Below, one piece after another: positions 23,936-36,193 of a DNA stretch of 64,000 nt; position 1 is the first letter of the stretch, and each line of letters starts with the position of its first letter. Position numbers and translations under genes: made by a program. Under the pieces are notes generated by a model. The model had not been told where the DNA came from. It worked only from the letters and a program-made list of their open reading frames with translations, and did not search any database. The stretch is taken from the NCBI GenBank assembly GCA_945910005.1, contig OX246745.1, positions 37,815,800 through 37,879,799 on the forward strand, given 5' to 3'. This stretch comes from Isoperla grammatica (taxonomy: Eukaryota; Arthropoda; Insecta; Plecoptera; Perlodidae).

Positions 23936-24239
23936 TTAAAGAATCTTGCAATCGAATATATGCTCACTGGACGTGTCCGAATTTAGAAGACTGCATACTT
24001 GTGTACTTGTATTTGTTAACTTCACTCGCAAACTAGCGTGCTCGCATTGCAAACTTGAATTTCGGACAGTTCCGTTCATGCACGATCCAGCGATCGGCCA
24101 ACAATGACATTCTTGCTGCATATAGAAACATCCGATGCTTTCGTCACGGATATTTGAGTCCCGATCAACCAGCGGTAATTCCGAAGCCTGCATGTGGTTG
24201 GCCCATCCTCACTAGCTGTGACTAATTTCCCATAAGAAG

Positions 24240-24895
24240 CTTATCGTTTAATTAATTAGTTATTGTGGATTTATTAATTAATAAGTGAATCTGATAATTA
24301 ATACATATATTGTCATTTAGAAAATACGACTGTGTGAAAATTTTCAGGTCGATTGGACGTTGGGAAGTGGGTGAAGTATCGATTCCCACATAAAACTTTG
24401 ATTAATTAATTATGATGGCTTAATTGATTATTTAGTAAATATGACAATTGATTTAAGTATTGTCATTAAGAATACGTCTCTGTGGAAACTTTCAGCTTAA
24501 TTCGACGTTCGGAAGTGGGTAAAATATCGATTCCCATTTAAAACATCAATTAATTAATTATGATGAAGTAATTGATTATTTAGTATATATGACAATTGAT
24601 TCGTGCATTGTCATTACGAATACGTCTGTGTGAAAACTTTCAACTCGATTCAACGTTGGGAAGTGGGTGAACCATCGATTTCCATATAAAACAAACATTA
24701 ATTAATTAAGTATGATAAATTTATTGACTATTTAGTAACTTTGACAATTGATGCGTGTATTGTCATTAAGAATACGTCTTTGCAAAAAATTTCAGCTCGA
24801 TCGGACATTTAGGAGTAAGTGAAATATCGATTATAAGATTCCGTCCAGACAGACAGACAAACACATGAAGCTAATATAAGCGTTGTACAATATAC
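24240..24895. repeat. About 150-bp tandem repeat, four diverged copies
   Basis: TGTCATT followed by an AATACG block recurs at 24311, 24461, 24609 and 24761. Each unit also holds GGAAGTGGGT-like and ATCGATT blocks and an AATTAATTA run. The array ends in CCGTCCAGACAGACAGACAA, then ATATAAGCGTTGT, which is also the palindrome arm at 23781-23935. A single element of about 1.1 kb (23818-24892) is possible. Confidence 0.7.
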
Positions 24896-25470
24896 ATCAT
24901 ATCAAGCATCAAACCGACATATATACATCAATAATTACAATCCTAAGAATACAGTTCATTCCTAATAATCTATTCGATCTATATTTAACATAAATTATTC
25001 ACATACAATCGTCATTCAGTTCGAATCCAGCTCAACACAGTAGAATGACGTCACGCCTGCCATCCGTGCAGCGATAAACGTTATCAGTCCGTCAGAAACA
25101 GGCGCGTGCCGTTAGCCCGAGCGCGACCGAACGTTGCCGAGATTAACCGAAGTCGTGGCCCCGTTCAGCGGAGCAACTAGTGTCCAGACTCCGCGCCGCC
25201 GGACTAATGCTAAGTTGCGTTTTACCCGAGAGTCGAACCAAAGGCCCCTCGCTCTCCGTCCACACCTTCCAAATGATCGCACACTGGCCCCAAGAGCATT
25301 CAGGGTGTAAACCCCTACGTTCACTTTACAATACACCCTTCCAGTGCAAACGCAGACCGTACCCACAATTCATGCTACAATCCGAAACAAGCAAGCTACT
25401 AAACCACATTTTTTTTTTTTTTTTAAACAAACAATCAAACATACCATCAATCCACAAACATACCAACCAT
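24896..25470. other. Unassigned part of the gypsy internal region
   Basis: Between the tandem repeat and the integrase C-terminus I see no gene. A T-run lies at 25409-25424. Confidence 0.45.
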
Positions 25471-25479
25471 TCACGTTTC

Positions 25480-27480
25480 TGGCCATGGTGCACGCCACTC
25501 TTCAGGGTCGTACCACGGCTTAAGTCAAGACACATGTACGATATCCTCCAACCATTTATTATTCAATTTTAGTTTCATTCTATAGCTCAAGTCGCACAAC
25601 TTTTCCACAATAGGGAAAGGGCCCAACCACCTTTTTTTGCATAGCTTAGTTTTATTTAAGGTCCTCCTTTGTAAATTAGGTTTTTAAACTGAATAGGATA
25701 GACATTAAATAAATAAATAAATGAATAAACTTTTCCAAGCTTGCGAATTGGGAAATAAACTTTTACATAATCACTAACTGCAAAGCCAACATGTGTACGT
25801 CCTTTATCATATCGCAGCTTCTGCTTATTCTGTTCGATCTTTATCACATCCAGAACTTTTTGTCTGGCTCCTCGAAGCATAGCAATGCGTGCTGTACTAT
25901 CCACTCCCAGCTGCAATTCGGGTTGAACCCCCGCATCGATAGGAAGGATGGGCTCCCTCCCGTATACCAAATAAAATGGAGTACGTTTCGTTGTAGCCTG
26001 CACCGAGACATTATATGAAAACGTGCACAAAGCGACATATTCGTCCCAATTATCATGATTTGAGTTAACAAAGAATGACAAGAGAGTGCCTTTAGTCTTG
26101 TTGAAGTGTTTATCCAAGCCATTCGTGCTAGGTCTGTACGAGGAGGTGTACATAGAACGAACCCCCAATCCGCGTACAATTTCTGAAACTAGACTTCCCC
26201 GAAAGACTGCTCCCCTATCACTCAGAATGACTCTCGGACGAGAGTGTTTACAGATGATGTGTTTAACAATGAAGTTAGCAACATCCTCAGCACCTCCCGA
26301 AGGAATAGCTTTAGCTATGGCCCACTTCGTAGCGTAATCCGTCGTTGTGACAATATATTTCATATGGTTCTTGGTGAGCTTGAGAGGGCCCATTAAATCC
26401 ACCCCTATCATATCGAATGGAGTGCCTACCGGGATTGGCTGCAACAACACCGGCATCACACTATATATCATCACACTATAAGAGGAAGAGCTTATAATTT
26501 ATTCGCATTTAAAATCCACTCATTAATCAGCGTTTGTGCCCACTTTTAATTTATAATTGATATATATTCTGCTCTACCTGTAGTTCCCCTAAATAAACAA
26601 GGTTCAATGATGATTTTCTGTCGTGAAACACATCATCTTAACAGCTAACAGACCATAGAAGCAGTGCGTTCTTCTTGCCTTTTCGTCCGTAAGAAATACC
26701 AATAGCTTTCAAGTTAACCTAATAGACTAGTCGGGGTATATACGCAGTTTTTAAATGGGACAAAAAGCAGTGCGTCGGATGGTCGGGTCTGACCGTGACA
26801 AAAAAAAATATAGAAAAGGACAGAGCAGAGCATTCGTTGAAAATGGAGAAGCGCGTGCCGTGTAAGTTCTTCAGATCGTTGTATAATGTATGTGTTGCAA
26901 TTTTGTGTAAAACGTCATTTTGCTACGCGATCAATAAAAAACAATTATTTGAAGAATTTAAAGTTGGTATGGCTACTCCTACTCCGGAAATATGTGACCT
27001 AAAACTGAAGACCTCTGACGGGGGTGACACACCCCAGTCCCTTTCGCAAATTTGCCCAATTCAATTTGAAAATTATGTAATTTATTACTTCCTCTTCTAC
27101 ATACCTCACCACAGGCCACTGCTTTTCACGTAACTCGCAACCTCCGTACACATACCATCCCAGTAAAATCGTGCCTTCAGCTTGGCATAAGTTTTCATAA
27201 AACCAAGATGACTACCCCCTACCGGACTGTCATGGCAATCATACAGCACTTCAACCTTCAAATTATCAGGAACAACAAGCAGCTTCGTCGGTCCGTTGGA
27301 GACAAAGTTCTTATTGAAAAGCACCCCATTCTCTAGTACGTAACTACGCGACTGACGCCGGACCCTAGAAGTAGCCTGATCGGGATCCAATACGGCGTCC
27401 ATCAACTCAGCTAGCTTAGGATCCTGCCTCTGAGCGTTAGCCATCTCATCCATTTGAATCGGCAATGTCATAATTTTCAT
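25480..27480 (-). pseudogene. Gypsy integrase, split by insertion and lacking the catalytic Glu
   Basis: Integrase would join element cDNA to host DNA. The HHCC zinc-finger half (HDSPVGGSHLGFMKTYAKL) lies at 27480-27120. The core resumes at about 26455 with TPFDMIGVDLMGP (first Asp) and VILSDRG (second Asp). Where the family has a catalytic Glu in a TNG-x-x-E-x-FNK context, this copy reads TNGLDKHFNK, so that Glu is a Lys. A GPF/Y-type tail with LGPF and WYDPEEWRAPWP is readable at about 25620-25480 in another frame. An (AAAT)n patch near 25700 and the 0.64-kb insertion at 26475-27117 also break it. Confidence 0.88.
26475..27117. other. Insertion inside the gypsy integrase
   Basis: About 640 bp of unrelated sequence separates the zinc-finger half from the core. 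AGAGGAAG occurs facing inward at both ends, which may be a remnant of terminal inverted repeats. AGCAGTGCGT occurs twice in the interior. No transposase or SINE head was recognised. Confidence 0.5.
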
Positions 27481-27502
27481 TGCTCCTTCTATATCCTCCG
27501 GC

Positions 27503-29203
27503 TCAGGACCCTTTTAACAACCGTGACATACAGTCCGCATCTAGATGCTGCTTGCCAGACTTATACACGATTTCCATGTCATAGTCTATCAGAAAGATAG
27601 TCCATCTGGCAGAATGACCACTCCTTGCACTGCTCTTACGCAAGTAACACAGTCCACAATGATCTGTGACGAGTTGGAATCGTCGACCATAAATGAAATG
27701 ACGAAACTGCTTAAGGGCATAAATTACCCCTAACAATTCGAGTTCGGAGACCCCATAGTTCGCTTCCGCAGCCGTAACACGGTGCGAGCTATAACTGATC
27801 GGGTGCCACTCCGACTCAAACTGCTGAAGAATAATGGCCCCCAACCCCTCTCTTGATGCGTCTGTCCTGATCTGAGTAGGAGCATCGCCTGAATAGTGTC
27901 TTAACACAGGGACTGAGACCAACTTCGATTGTTTAGTCCTGAAGGCCGTCTCCTGCTCGTCATCCCAACCGAACCGAACGGTTTTCTTAGTCAAATTCGT
28001 GAGGGGCGCACAAGTACGGGCATAGTCCTGTATAAACTTCCTGTAATATGAAGTTAGCCCAATGAAAGGTCGTACCTGTCTCACCGTTGTAGGGACTGGA
28101 AAATCCAGAACCGCCTGAACAGTATCAGGGTAAGGAGAAACTCCCATAGCATTAACCACGTGCCCCAGAATCAGAATTTCCCCAAATCCGAAAGAACACT
28201 TTTCCGGATTCAACGTCATGTTAGCATTCCTGAATCTCTCAAGCACCATCCTTAGTCTGTTTAAATGGTCATCAAAGCTCTCGCCCGGGACTAAGATGTC
28301 ATCAAGATATACTAGACAATGAGTATATAAGAGACCCCTTAGAACTTTATCCATTGCGCTCTGGAATAGCGCTGGCGCCGTAGAGATTCCGAATGGCAGT
28401 CGCTCAAACGAGAACAAACCCACACAGGTAGAGAAACTACATATTTCCGTAGCCCGAGGCGTAAGTCCCAGCTGCCAAAACCCCAACTGAAGATCTAAAG
28501 AGGTGAATACAGTACAGCCATTAAGACAGGCTAACAGACTGTCAGCATTAGCACTAGGGTAACTATAACCCTTAATCTGCAAATTGATCTTCCTGAAATC
28601 CACCACAAGTCGTAGTTTACCGTTCTTCTTTTTCACCAAGCAAATAGGGCTCGCCCACTCAGACATGGAGGGAGAGATGATACCAGCCCTAAGCATGTCA
28701 GTAATATGTTTAACAATGGCCTCCCTCTCTCCCGCACTCACACGATAGGGCTGCATACGTACAAGCTTGCGATCTTTCAATTCAATATCACATTCTCCAA
28801 TATAAGCCCTTCCAATCAACTCCGACGACTAGGCAAAAACATCATGAAATGACGTCAACAGCTCTAGCAACTTGTCACGTTCAATGTCCGGCATGTCCTC
28901 ATTCACATTAACTGATGCAATGTCAGCCGGAACATTCCGTTGAGATAACCAAGTGCGCCTGCCGAAATTCATAACATCGGTTTCTATATTCAGCATATCG
29001 GCGGCACTCGTCTCCAGGCTGTCTACGCTCGTTATCTGCTGAGGCAAAATGGCCGTTACACTCGCATCACATGAGTCCGGGACCTCCAGCGCATGTTCCT
29101 TATTCATAGCAAATAATTCCGCGTCTTCAACCTCCCCTAATACCGAACCCTTGTACACACATACTGGGAGCGATGAAAAATAAGCTACCGTAAGACTCCA
29201 CAC
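27503..29203 (-). pseudogene. Gypsy reverse transcriptase and RNase H, one internal stop
   Basis: This segment would make element cDNA and degrade the RNA template. Two parts share a frame (29203-28829 and 28819-27503) and are split by one in-frame TAG at about 28829. RT landmarks are EWASPICLVKKKNGKLRLV, LPFGISTAPALFQ and the catalytic box YLDD near 28300. RNase H follows with RTDASREGLGA, SELELLGV and TDHCGLCY, then the exit DADCMSRL. Apart from the stop this is the best preserved part of the element. Confidence 0.92.
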
Positions 29204-29830
29204 ATTGTAAATGACAGCATCATTGGAGGAATAATCAACCCCTTACGTTCCATCCAAGACACCTTAGGTTCAAAGACCCCGACCTCATACGGAAGACCTC
29301 CTTTTACTGTGAATTCTATCTGCCCCATCATGCCTGGACCAATAACCACTTCCTTGGCAGCCTTCAACAGCAAGGGCTCAGTCTCCGTGAGATCTATAGA
29401 AAATAAATAATCGTTTGACTCTCGCTCCCGCGAAAAGGAAAATAGTGGAGCCTGATCGACAACGTTCGGTATATCCGATCCACTTAAGTTGACAGTGACG
29501 TCAACATCCATTCCGTGCATTGACACGGTACCATTAGAAAAATCTATAATAACTTTATATCGGACACAAAACTCACAACCAAGCAAACATTTCACAGACA
29601 GTCCCTCGATCGCAATAAAATCCATCGGGAAAACAGCGCCTGCTATCATCAAATCAACACCACAGGCGCGACCAACTACCCTTAAAATTGAGTTATCCGC
29701 CGTACGCAACAACAACCCGTTTACCTGGCTTAACTTCTAATGCCCGACTAAATCCGCGCTAATGCGGGAAACCCCCACCCCCGAGTCAACTAAGGAGGAA
29801 AAACCTTCAACCCCCAAACTCACAGGAATC
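29185..29830 (-). pseudogene. Gypsy protease region
   Basis: The aspartic protease that would cut Gag-Pol is recognisable from LVDSGVGVSRIS near 29790 (active-site DSG). After a frameshift it continues with GLLLRTADNSIL and the flap-like IEGLSVKCLLGCEF. The frame then runs on into the RT linker. Stops at about 29740 separate the active site from the rest. Confidence 0.75.
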
Positions 29831-29832
29831 CT

Positions 29833-31352
29833 TTAAGATCCCAACGTACGATTCACCATAACATCAACTATCTGGGTAGCCGTCCCCACCTCACAATCAG
29901 CAACAATAACGCCCTCAGCCATCGCCTCAGAACTATCCTCATTATTCATAGCAATTACAACCCCCTCCTCAACCGCAACAATCTCCTCTTTAACAGCAAT
30001 CTCTGGTAGTATAAGATCAACAGTCTCCTGTAAAATAACAGCCATAATTCCCGGGATACGACGCAAAACTTTCGCCCTATGCCGGACAGCCGCCCTCCTA
30101 ATAAAACACTTCCGCTTCTTGTGCCCCACACGAAAACATGAGAAACACGTACCCGTAAAACGGAAATCTTGAACACATTTCCCCTCATCATGCAAAGAGA
30201 CGCTATCGTTAACCACCGGAGACGTCCTGCACCCCAACGAGTAACTCAGTTTCCCGCAGGGGAGGTGGAAACTGGGGGTAGCTGCTTGGGCTGTGACCAG
30301 CTGCTGGTCCATTCTGCGCTTGCAGAGCCTTCAACTGAAAACAGTCTTCATAAAATGGCCAGGCTTCTTACAGAAATAGCACATCACCCGTTCATCCACC
30401 CCACGTTGATTACCACGTGCATATCCACGCTGATAACCCCCATAACCTTGAAGCATCCCCTGCTGTTGTTGACACCGGTGTTGCTGTTGCTGTGCTTTTT
30501 GCATACAACATCCACACCCCCCCGTCGGCTGAGGCGCACACATCGCTTGCTGCTCCCGAGCGCTGTTCTGCTCCTTATCCGCTGTTTGCCTCTTCTCCAG
30601 CGAATCAACCTTGGCCATCAAGGCTGTCATCGCCTTCACCAACTCAGCAACAGCGCCATCTCCTGCAAACACAGGTCTACTCGACGTCCCCTGCCCCCTT
30701 GTATGCTCAACGTGGACAGGCGCAACCACCGGCTGCTTGTTCCCCCACTCGGCTGCACCCTTCTTGAACTCTTCGACATCACCAAGCTCATCTAACGGCG
30801 CAGCCACATTAACAAAAGTCATGTGCCGTATCGCCACCGCCAAGTCAGGGCGCAACCCCCGAATAACCCATTGAACCCGCTCTCCGTTGGACATCGTAGG
30901 GTTCACTTAATCCATCTATTTAACCCTGCCTAAAGCGTATCATACACACTTTCCCCCATGCGTTGAAGTCGTGCACACAACAACCCCATCCAATACTGTA
31001 TATCCCCCTTCTTGACTCCCCAAGTCTTAACGAAGTTGGCCTTCACATCTGACCAGAGCAATGGTTGAACAGTTCCGTCGTCCCGTACAGGAGCTTCCGC
31101 CAACCATCTCGCATCCAACGCCAAATACCAATCTGCATGCCCCCCTGACAAATAGGACGGCAAAGCCTTCAATTTTTTGTCATCCAACCACGAGTTCACA
31201 TCACCAGCCCTATCAAAATCTGCAATCCATAATTCCGCATCATCCTCACCTGGCCGAAACTTAATAATAATAATATGTATATGTATAGTAATATGCTCCT
31301 CAACATTCAAGTCTTCCTCGTCTTCAGAACTGTCCTCAGGAAGGGGTGTCAA
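29833..31352 (-). pseudogene. Gypsy gag with two zinc knuckles, frameshifted
   Basis: Gag would form the particle and bind genomic RNA. The capsid-like part (31352-30930) includes AELWIADFDRAGDVNSWLD and YLSGGHADWYLAL, then continues in another frame at 30906. A Gln-rich stretch follows (about 30530-30440). The first knuckle (CYFCKKPGHFMKT) is damaged by a frameshift at its last Cys, and the second, CFSCFRVGHKKRKC, is intact with C-x2-C-x4-H-x4-C spacing. At least two frameshifts are present. Confidence 0.82.
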
Positions 31353-31768
31353 TAACGCCTCATCCGTTAGATCCCCACTCTCGAGTCTTTGCTGACGATG
31401 ACACCACTCTTACAACCTTTCCGCAGGAGAAAGCCTTTTACTAGTATTAGGCACACCAAAATTACGAAGAGACGCCCGCAACGCACGATCAGATGGAACC
31501 CCACTCATAAGTGAAAAACCGGCAGCAAGACAAACTAACCCAGCCTACAATACAACCCCGTAGAAGAACAACCCACCTCTGTGACAACCACATCACACCA
31601 CTTGCCTATCCTACATAGTAACCCACGCAACCTCGCAACACAGTCCGAAACATCAAAACACTGACACACACGTAACCCGATCCAATAATCAAAAATTAAA
31701 ATTTACACCTGCGATAATCCTTAAAGCCTATGGTATTACAACCCATAAAAAACCAGCGACCCCCACCA
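31353..31768 (-). other. Gypsy 5' leader and candidate primer-binding site
   Basis: Immediately inside the 5' LTR the plus strand reads CCAGCGACCCCCACCA followed by TG and the LTR. That is the layout of a tRNA 3' end with CCA, so the minus strand TGGTGGGGGTCGCTGG is the likely primer-binding site. The remaining 400 bp is untranslated leader. Confidence 0.6.
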
Positions 31769-32474
31769 TGTGAAGAAATAGGGTTGGACTGCCTCTCAGG
31801 GCAGATGTAATTGCCTTGACTAGCATGGGGTGCGTATAGCTGATGTTTAGCTTTGCGGCTCAGTCTTTCCCTAGTCTTGACCAGGATCGGTATTTTGCAG
31901 GGATGGATCATGCGGAATTGTCCTCAAGGAAATACACAGAATTCAAATAAACAAGGGTTACGTGTATTGTACTTACAAAACCTACCCTTAAAGGTCATAC
32001 CAGTGTGAGCGAGAGTGCGTGGTCAACTTGTATCTGCTAACTGCCCCGACCTATGAATCAATGCTATTCCATCCTACCCTTTAACAGCGGCCTGGCACAG
32101 CGATTGGGTCGATCCTCCGATCCACGCTGTCCTTGGTTCGATCCGCCCGGTCTGCTGTCCTCGGTTCGATCCCCGTCCCGCTGTCCTCAGTCTTCTCCCC
32201 GCGATGCCGTCTTCTTCCAACCACTTCACTTGACACTCCCAGCGATAAAAAGCCCCGAGCTGGTCAACCACTACCCCTTTTATTCTTTTGTTCCCCTCTC
32301 AGCCCCTGGTTACCAAAACTAATTAAAAATAACATTCATTTGTTCTTCTCTCAATTGTTGCGGACCCGCCGCCAGGCAATGCGCCACACACACACCCACT
32401 AGGTTGGCTATTTTATTAATAAAATACCATAGAGAATCCAGAAGAAAAACCATGAAATGGTCCCATTCTACACA
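31769..32474 (-). repeat. 5' LTR of the gypsy element (706 bp)
   Basis: It pairs with 20442-21156. It contains the same GATCCGCCCGGTCTGCTG-type internal block and ends TTCTACACA, with ATAT beyond. Confidence 0.93.
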
Positions 32475-32478
32475 ATAT

Positions 32479-33862
32479 ATCTTACATTGAAAGAGTCAAT
32501 ACAACAGCTTCCCTCTTATCTTACCTATTGTATCTGTGGTCCGGTATCTGCGGTGGTAGAACTCGCCCCCCCCCCCCCCCCCCCCCAAGACACCTTAGGC
32601 CTATAGGTTTGCGAAGGGCGGGATGACGTAAGATAAATATACCCTCATGTCTTATAGCATTGTGCTCTGGCGCAGAGATTCACGCACTTCAGTCAGGATG
32701 TCTGAACGTCGTGGTTGTTGACCGACCTTGTAACAGGTCTTCTGCTCGCCCTCATCTCCCCACCCTACCACGTGCTTTACCGGCGGCTCGGACGGAAGAT
32801 ATTGGAAGATATTGGTTCGATCATATGAAATAGATATGCCCGTATCTACAAATACCAGCATTATACTTGTCCCATTTCAAAGTTCGAGTATTATAACGTT
32901 ACAAAGTTTGACATGTTGCCTTTCCCGGACTTTTATTGTGGAAAGGATGGTTACGTCATAACTGACTAAACATCACTGTTTATGAATGAATTTGCCGATC
33001 AACCTCTTGCAACACTACACAATTATCGAAAAAAACAACGTATTCATTGTTGTTTGATCCCTGCACAAAATTACTATCAAACACTGAAATAATGTTACAT
33101 TATTACCAATAATCATACCAGTGGTGTAAACTAATTGCTGTACACAATTTTATTCATTTTGGAACCAAATAACAATATCAATACACTAATTTTTGTGGGA
33201 TATTCGGCATAAATACGATCTTTGTTTATCTTTGCTTGATATGCTGATTGATATTATTCAGTTCTAACGTCATGACCTGTTTTCCCGCCATAATTATCTG
33301 TGAAATTTTCAGCTTACTTTCTTGACTGAAAATATTTACGAGAACGGCAAAATGAAATATTTTTGACTTCATAACATCGTCATTAATTTGGTAACGGCCA
33401 AATAAATTAACAGGAATATTCCCGATTGTACATGATAATATATACTACATTTGCCCCACGTTTCGCATAGCATTCTCCCCGAGATTTACAAAACAAAAAA
33501 TTGAGATTTTCTTAGTTGGACGCTCGCCTGCTGCTCCCCTTTACCTGTATGGGGTCCCTTACCCTCGAGACAACCCGACAATCATATAATATTTATTCAT
33601 CTGATATTATATCTCATATAATCAGTCATATTTGTTATGCTGGGCGGTAGTCACATAACGAGGGGGTGTAGCTTTCAAACTATGTCAAACTTAAAACATC
33701 TGCACTATACCTTGACAACACTGCGTTACACTCTCGTAGACACACAAAACTCGATCTACGCTGTTCTTCGAACGTTCTTGATCAGCAAGAAATCGTTATT
33801 GGATTTTATTTATTTTTTCGGCAAGATCTGCAACTATTTTGATCGGTATTTAAAGGTCCTTT
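32479..33862. other. Unassigned stretch with an old dispersed repeat
   Basis: A poly-C run lies at about 32569-32586. The part 33200-33430 is related to 47760-47970 (shared TTTTCCCGCCATAA and a following TGTGAAA-TTTCAGCT block), indicating an old dispersed family. No gene is seen. Confidence 0.5.
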
Positions 33863-33982
33863 ACCTCTAGGAGCGCCTGTTGTTGCTATGGAATTGTTTA
33901 GCTATTATGGGAATAACATGCATGAAACTGTTACTTGTCAAAAACGGCCGCCCCTGGGCATAGGGGACGACTATGAAGATTG
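33863..33982. repeat. Diverged relative of the foldback element at 48569-48715
   Basis: Left part CTCTAGGAGCGCCTGTTGTT and right part CATAGGGGACGACTATGAA correspond to the two arms of the 48569-48715 element, with a different centre. No flanking duplication was found. Confidence 0.5.
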
Positions 33983-34324
33983 CAGTATTCTTTTGACTTT
34001 CGCAGATTGCATGTTTATCCTTCTTTGGCACAAGAAAACTAATTTTAAAATCTTTATTAAATACATTTCCAAATAACACTAAACTAACTGACGTTTCTCT
34101 GAGAGTCGTACAATGATGTACATAATATTTGTAAACCGTTGAGACATTCTGATATTCCACTGACCATTGTTTATTTCTTGAACTTCCCCGACATAAATGA
34201 GAAGGTATTGCCGACAGGTTTTCATTTATTGAATTAGAAATTGCTTGGATTGAATGGTTGGATTATTATGATAAATATTATGAAAATAATAATGTACATT
34301 ATTATTAAACCAAGAGGCTGGCAT

Positions 34325-34578
34325 TTATACAAGTCCCAACGAAAGTATTCGCAGACCGATCTCAGGTCATTGTCTACCGTCTGTCCCTGTCAACCGCGCT
34401 AATTGCAAGAAAATGAACAGATAAAACTGCCGTTCTTTCACACATTCGTAAATGCAGGGTTCGGCTTAGTGGAGTGCACAGGCGGTTTGGCCACACCCAC
34501 CGTTACAGGTAACCAACGGAAGGTTTTAAATTATCCCCAATGGACCTGTTTAGGTAAGATGGTAGGAATTAGCGACGT
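34325..34578 (+). repeat. Dispersed repeat, family R255, copy 2
   Basis: Reverse-complement partner of 7352-7605. A short frame crosses it (34403-34618), but the partner copy does not maintain the same protein, so I do not call a gene. Confidence 0.7.
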
Positions 34579-34639
34579 AGAGAATGAAGTTGTCACCTTG
34601 AACTCGGCTGTGTCGTAAGCATCAGAAAACTTTAGTTAG

Positions 34640-35034
34640 GGCAACTTAAGGCTACACCTCCACGTGCATGAAGCTGTGCACTGGGCTACGCGGTTTTGCC
34701 AGCCGAAATAAATGCTTACGTTTAATTCCGTAATACTCGCAATGAGGTTCCGTTGTTCCGCCACTCTCTGTTTTAACGGAACGACCCATGTTCTTGTGAC
34801 TTAGGGAAATGTTACATGGCTTTGTCGAGTCTAAAATAAAATCAAGGTTAGCTAGTGATAAGTTAATTGTGCTATTTACTACTGTTCCAATGCAGTGCGG
34901 GTTACGTGGTTTTGCCAAAGTATATTCTATTTTATGTATGTATGGGTTCCACAATCATTCGGAGCCCCAGTTTCAAATTTTTGTGGGTTGCGTGGTTCTG
35001 CCTTTTATATGCATCGATACGTACTTCGTATTTT
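34640..35034. repeat. Locally repeated segment replacing the copia 3' end
   Basis: Three imperfect occurrences of a phrase of the type GCG/GTGGTTTTGCC with a preceding GGTTACG-like block are seen near 34690, 34905 and 34990. This sequence begins exactly where copia RT homology stops, so it marks the 3' truncation point. Confidence 0.5.
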
Positions 35035-36169
35035 AAAATGGAATCAATTTTTGTATTTTGATTTAAAACGAATGTACCATCTTCTTCTCTTTGTATCTGA
35101 ATACCTAAGTAACAAGTCACATTTCCCAGATCTTTTGTTTCAAAATGCCTGTTCAATTTTTCCTTCAATATTTCTATCTGAACTTCATCTTCATGAGCTA
35201 TAAGCAGATCGTCAACGAATACTCATACGTACATAAACTTGTTATCTTCACACTTAGTATATAGACACTGATCAGCTTGGCTTCGCTTAAAACCATTTTC
35301 TTTTAGAACTTGATTCATTTTTAAATTCCAAGCACTTGCTGCTTTTTTTAATCCATATATGGATTTTCTTAATTTACAAACTAGATGTTCTTGTCCTTCC
35401 TCCACGAATCCGATTAGTAGCTTAAAGTACAACTCTTCTTCAACATCACCATTGAGGAATGCCGTCTTGATATCAAAATGCTTTACAGTCATTTTCTTAG
35501 TTGCTGCAATCGTTATGAGAGTTCTAAAGGTGCTCTGTTTTACTACAGGTGCAAATGTAGCATTGTAGTCTTCTCCATATGTTTGTGAAAATCCTTTTGC
35601 AACTAATCTTGCTTTATACCGTTGTATTTTTCCTTGTGAGTCACATTTAGCTTTGAAAACCCATTTGCATCCAATCCAATGGCACGCTTTTCAGCTGGTA
35701 GATCTGTCAACTCCCATGCATTATTAGTTACAAGAGAATGAAATTCTTCTTTGGTAGCATTAATGCAATTCTCTCTCTCTGATTCAGGTAGCCCCATCAT
35801 ATCTTTCCAAGATTCTGGTTCCGATTGTGGCTCTGCGTGTGTGAAATAAGACAGTTCTAGAGGTGGCACAGCCTTGTTGACTCTTGTGAATTTTCTAATT
35901 GGCTGATTTACTTTTTCAACTGACCGAGATTTCTCTTTTTCCGTTTCCGGTTCTTCAACTTGATTATTTGATGGTGCGATCTGTACTTGAAATCGCTGTT
36001 CCTCTACATGTCTTTCATGTTTGTCTTCTGGTGTTGATTCCATACCGTTAGCAATTTCTAATAATCCCACCTGGTCCTCCTCAATTACCACAGTTCGACT
36101 AATAGTAATTTTGTTTGTTGCTGTATGTAGGATTCTGTAGCCTTTAGATGTGTCACAAAATCCCACCAC
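35035..36169 (-). pseudogene. Copia reverse transcriptase (partial, frameshifted)
   Basis: The N-terminal RT lead is SWKDMMGLPESERE and EEFHSLVTNNAWEL. After a frameshift near 35680 come TVKHFDIKTAFLNGDVEEEL, then LRKSIYGLKKAASAWNLKMN and DQCLYTK. The catalytic YVDD falls at about 35225 just after a frame change, followed by HFETKDLGNVTCYLGIQIQR. It diverges after KIDSILK near 35035, where the element is truncated. Confidence 0.88.
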
Positions 36170-36193
36170 TACCCCCTCTTGCGCATTAGGATC

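Larger units (their letters stand above)
20442..32474 (-). mobile_element. Ty3/gypsy LTR retrotransposon, complete layout but inactive
   Basis: Two LTRs (31769-32474 as 5', 20442-21156 as 3') begin TGTGAA and end CACA, and are flanked by ATAT on both sides (20438-20441 and 32475-32478). On the minus strand gag, protease, RT, RNase H and integrase follow in the Ty3/gypsy order, with integrase after RNase H. All reading frames carry stops or frameshifts and the integrase is split by an insertion. Some 4.3 kb between integrase and the 3' LTR is not pol and contains at least one younger repeat. The LTRs differ by a few small changes and indels, so insertion is not very recent. Confidence 0.92.

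Noticed and set aside
24240..24895. A CRISPR array
   Set aside because: The period is about 150 bp with diverged units and no short identical repeats with unique spacers; the context is eukaryotic.
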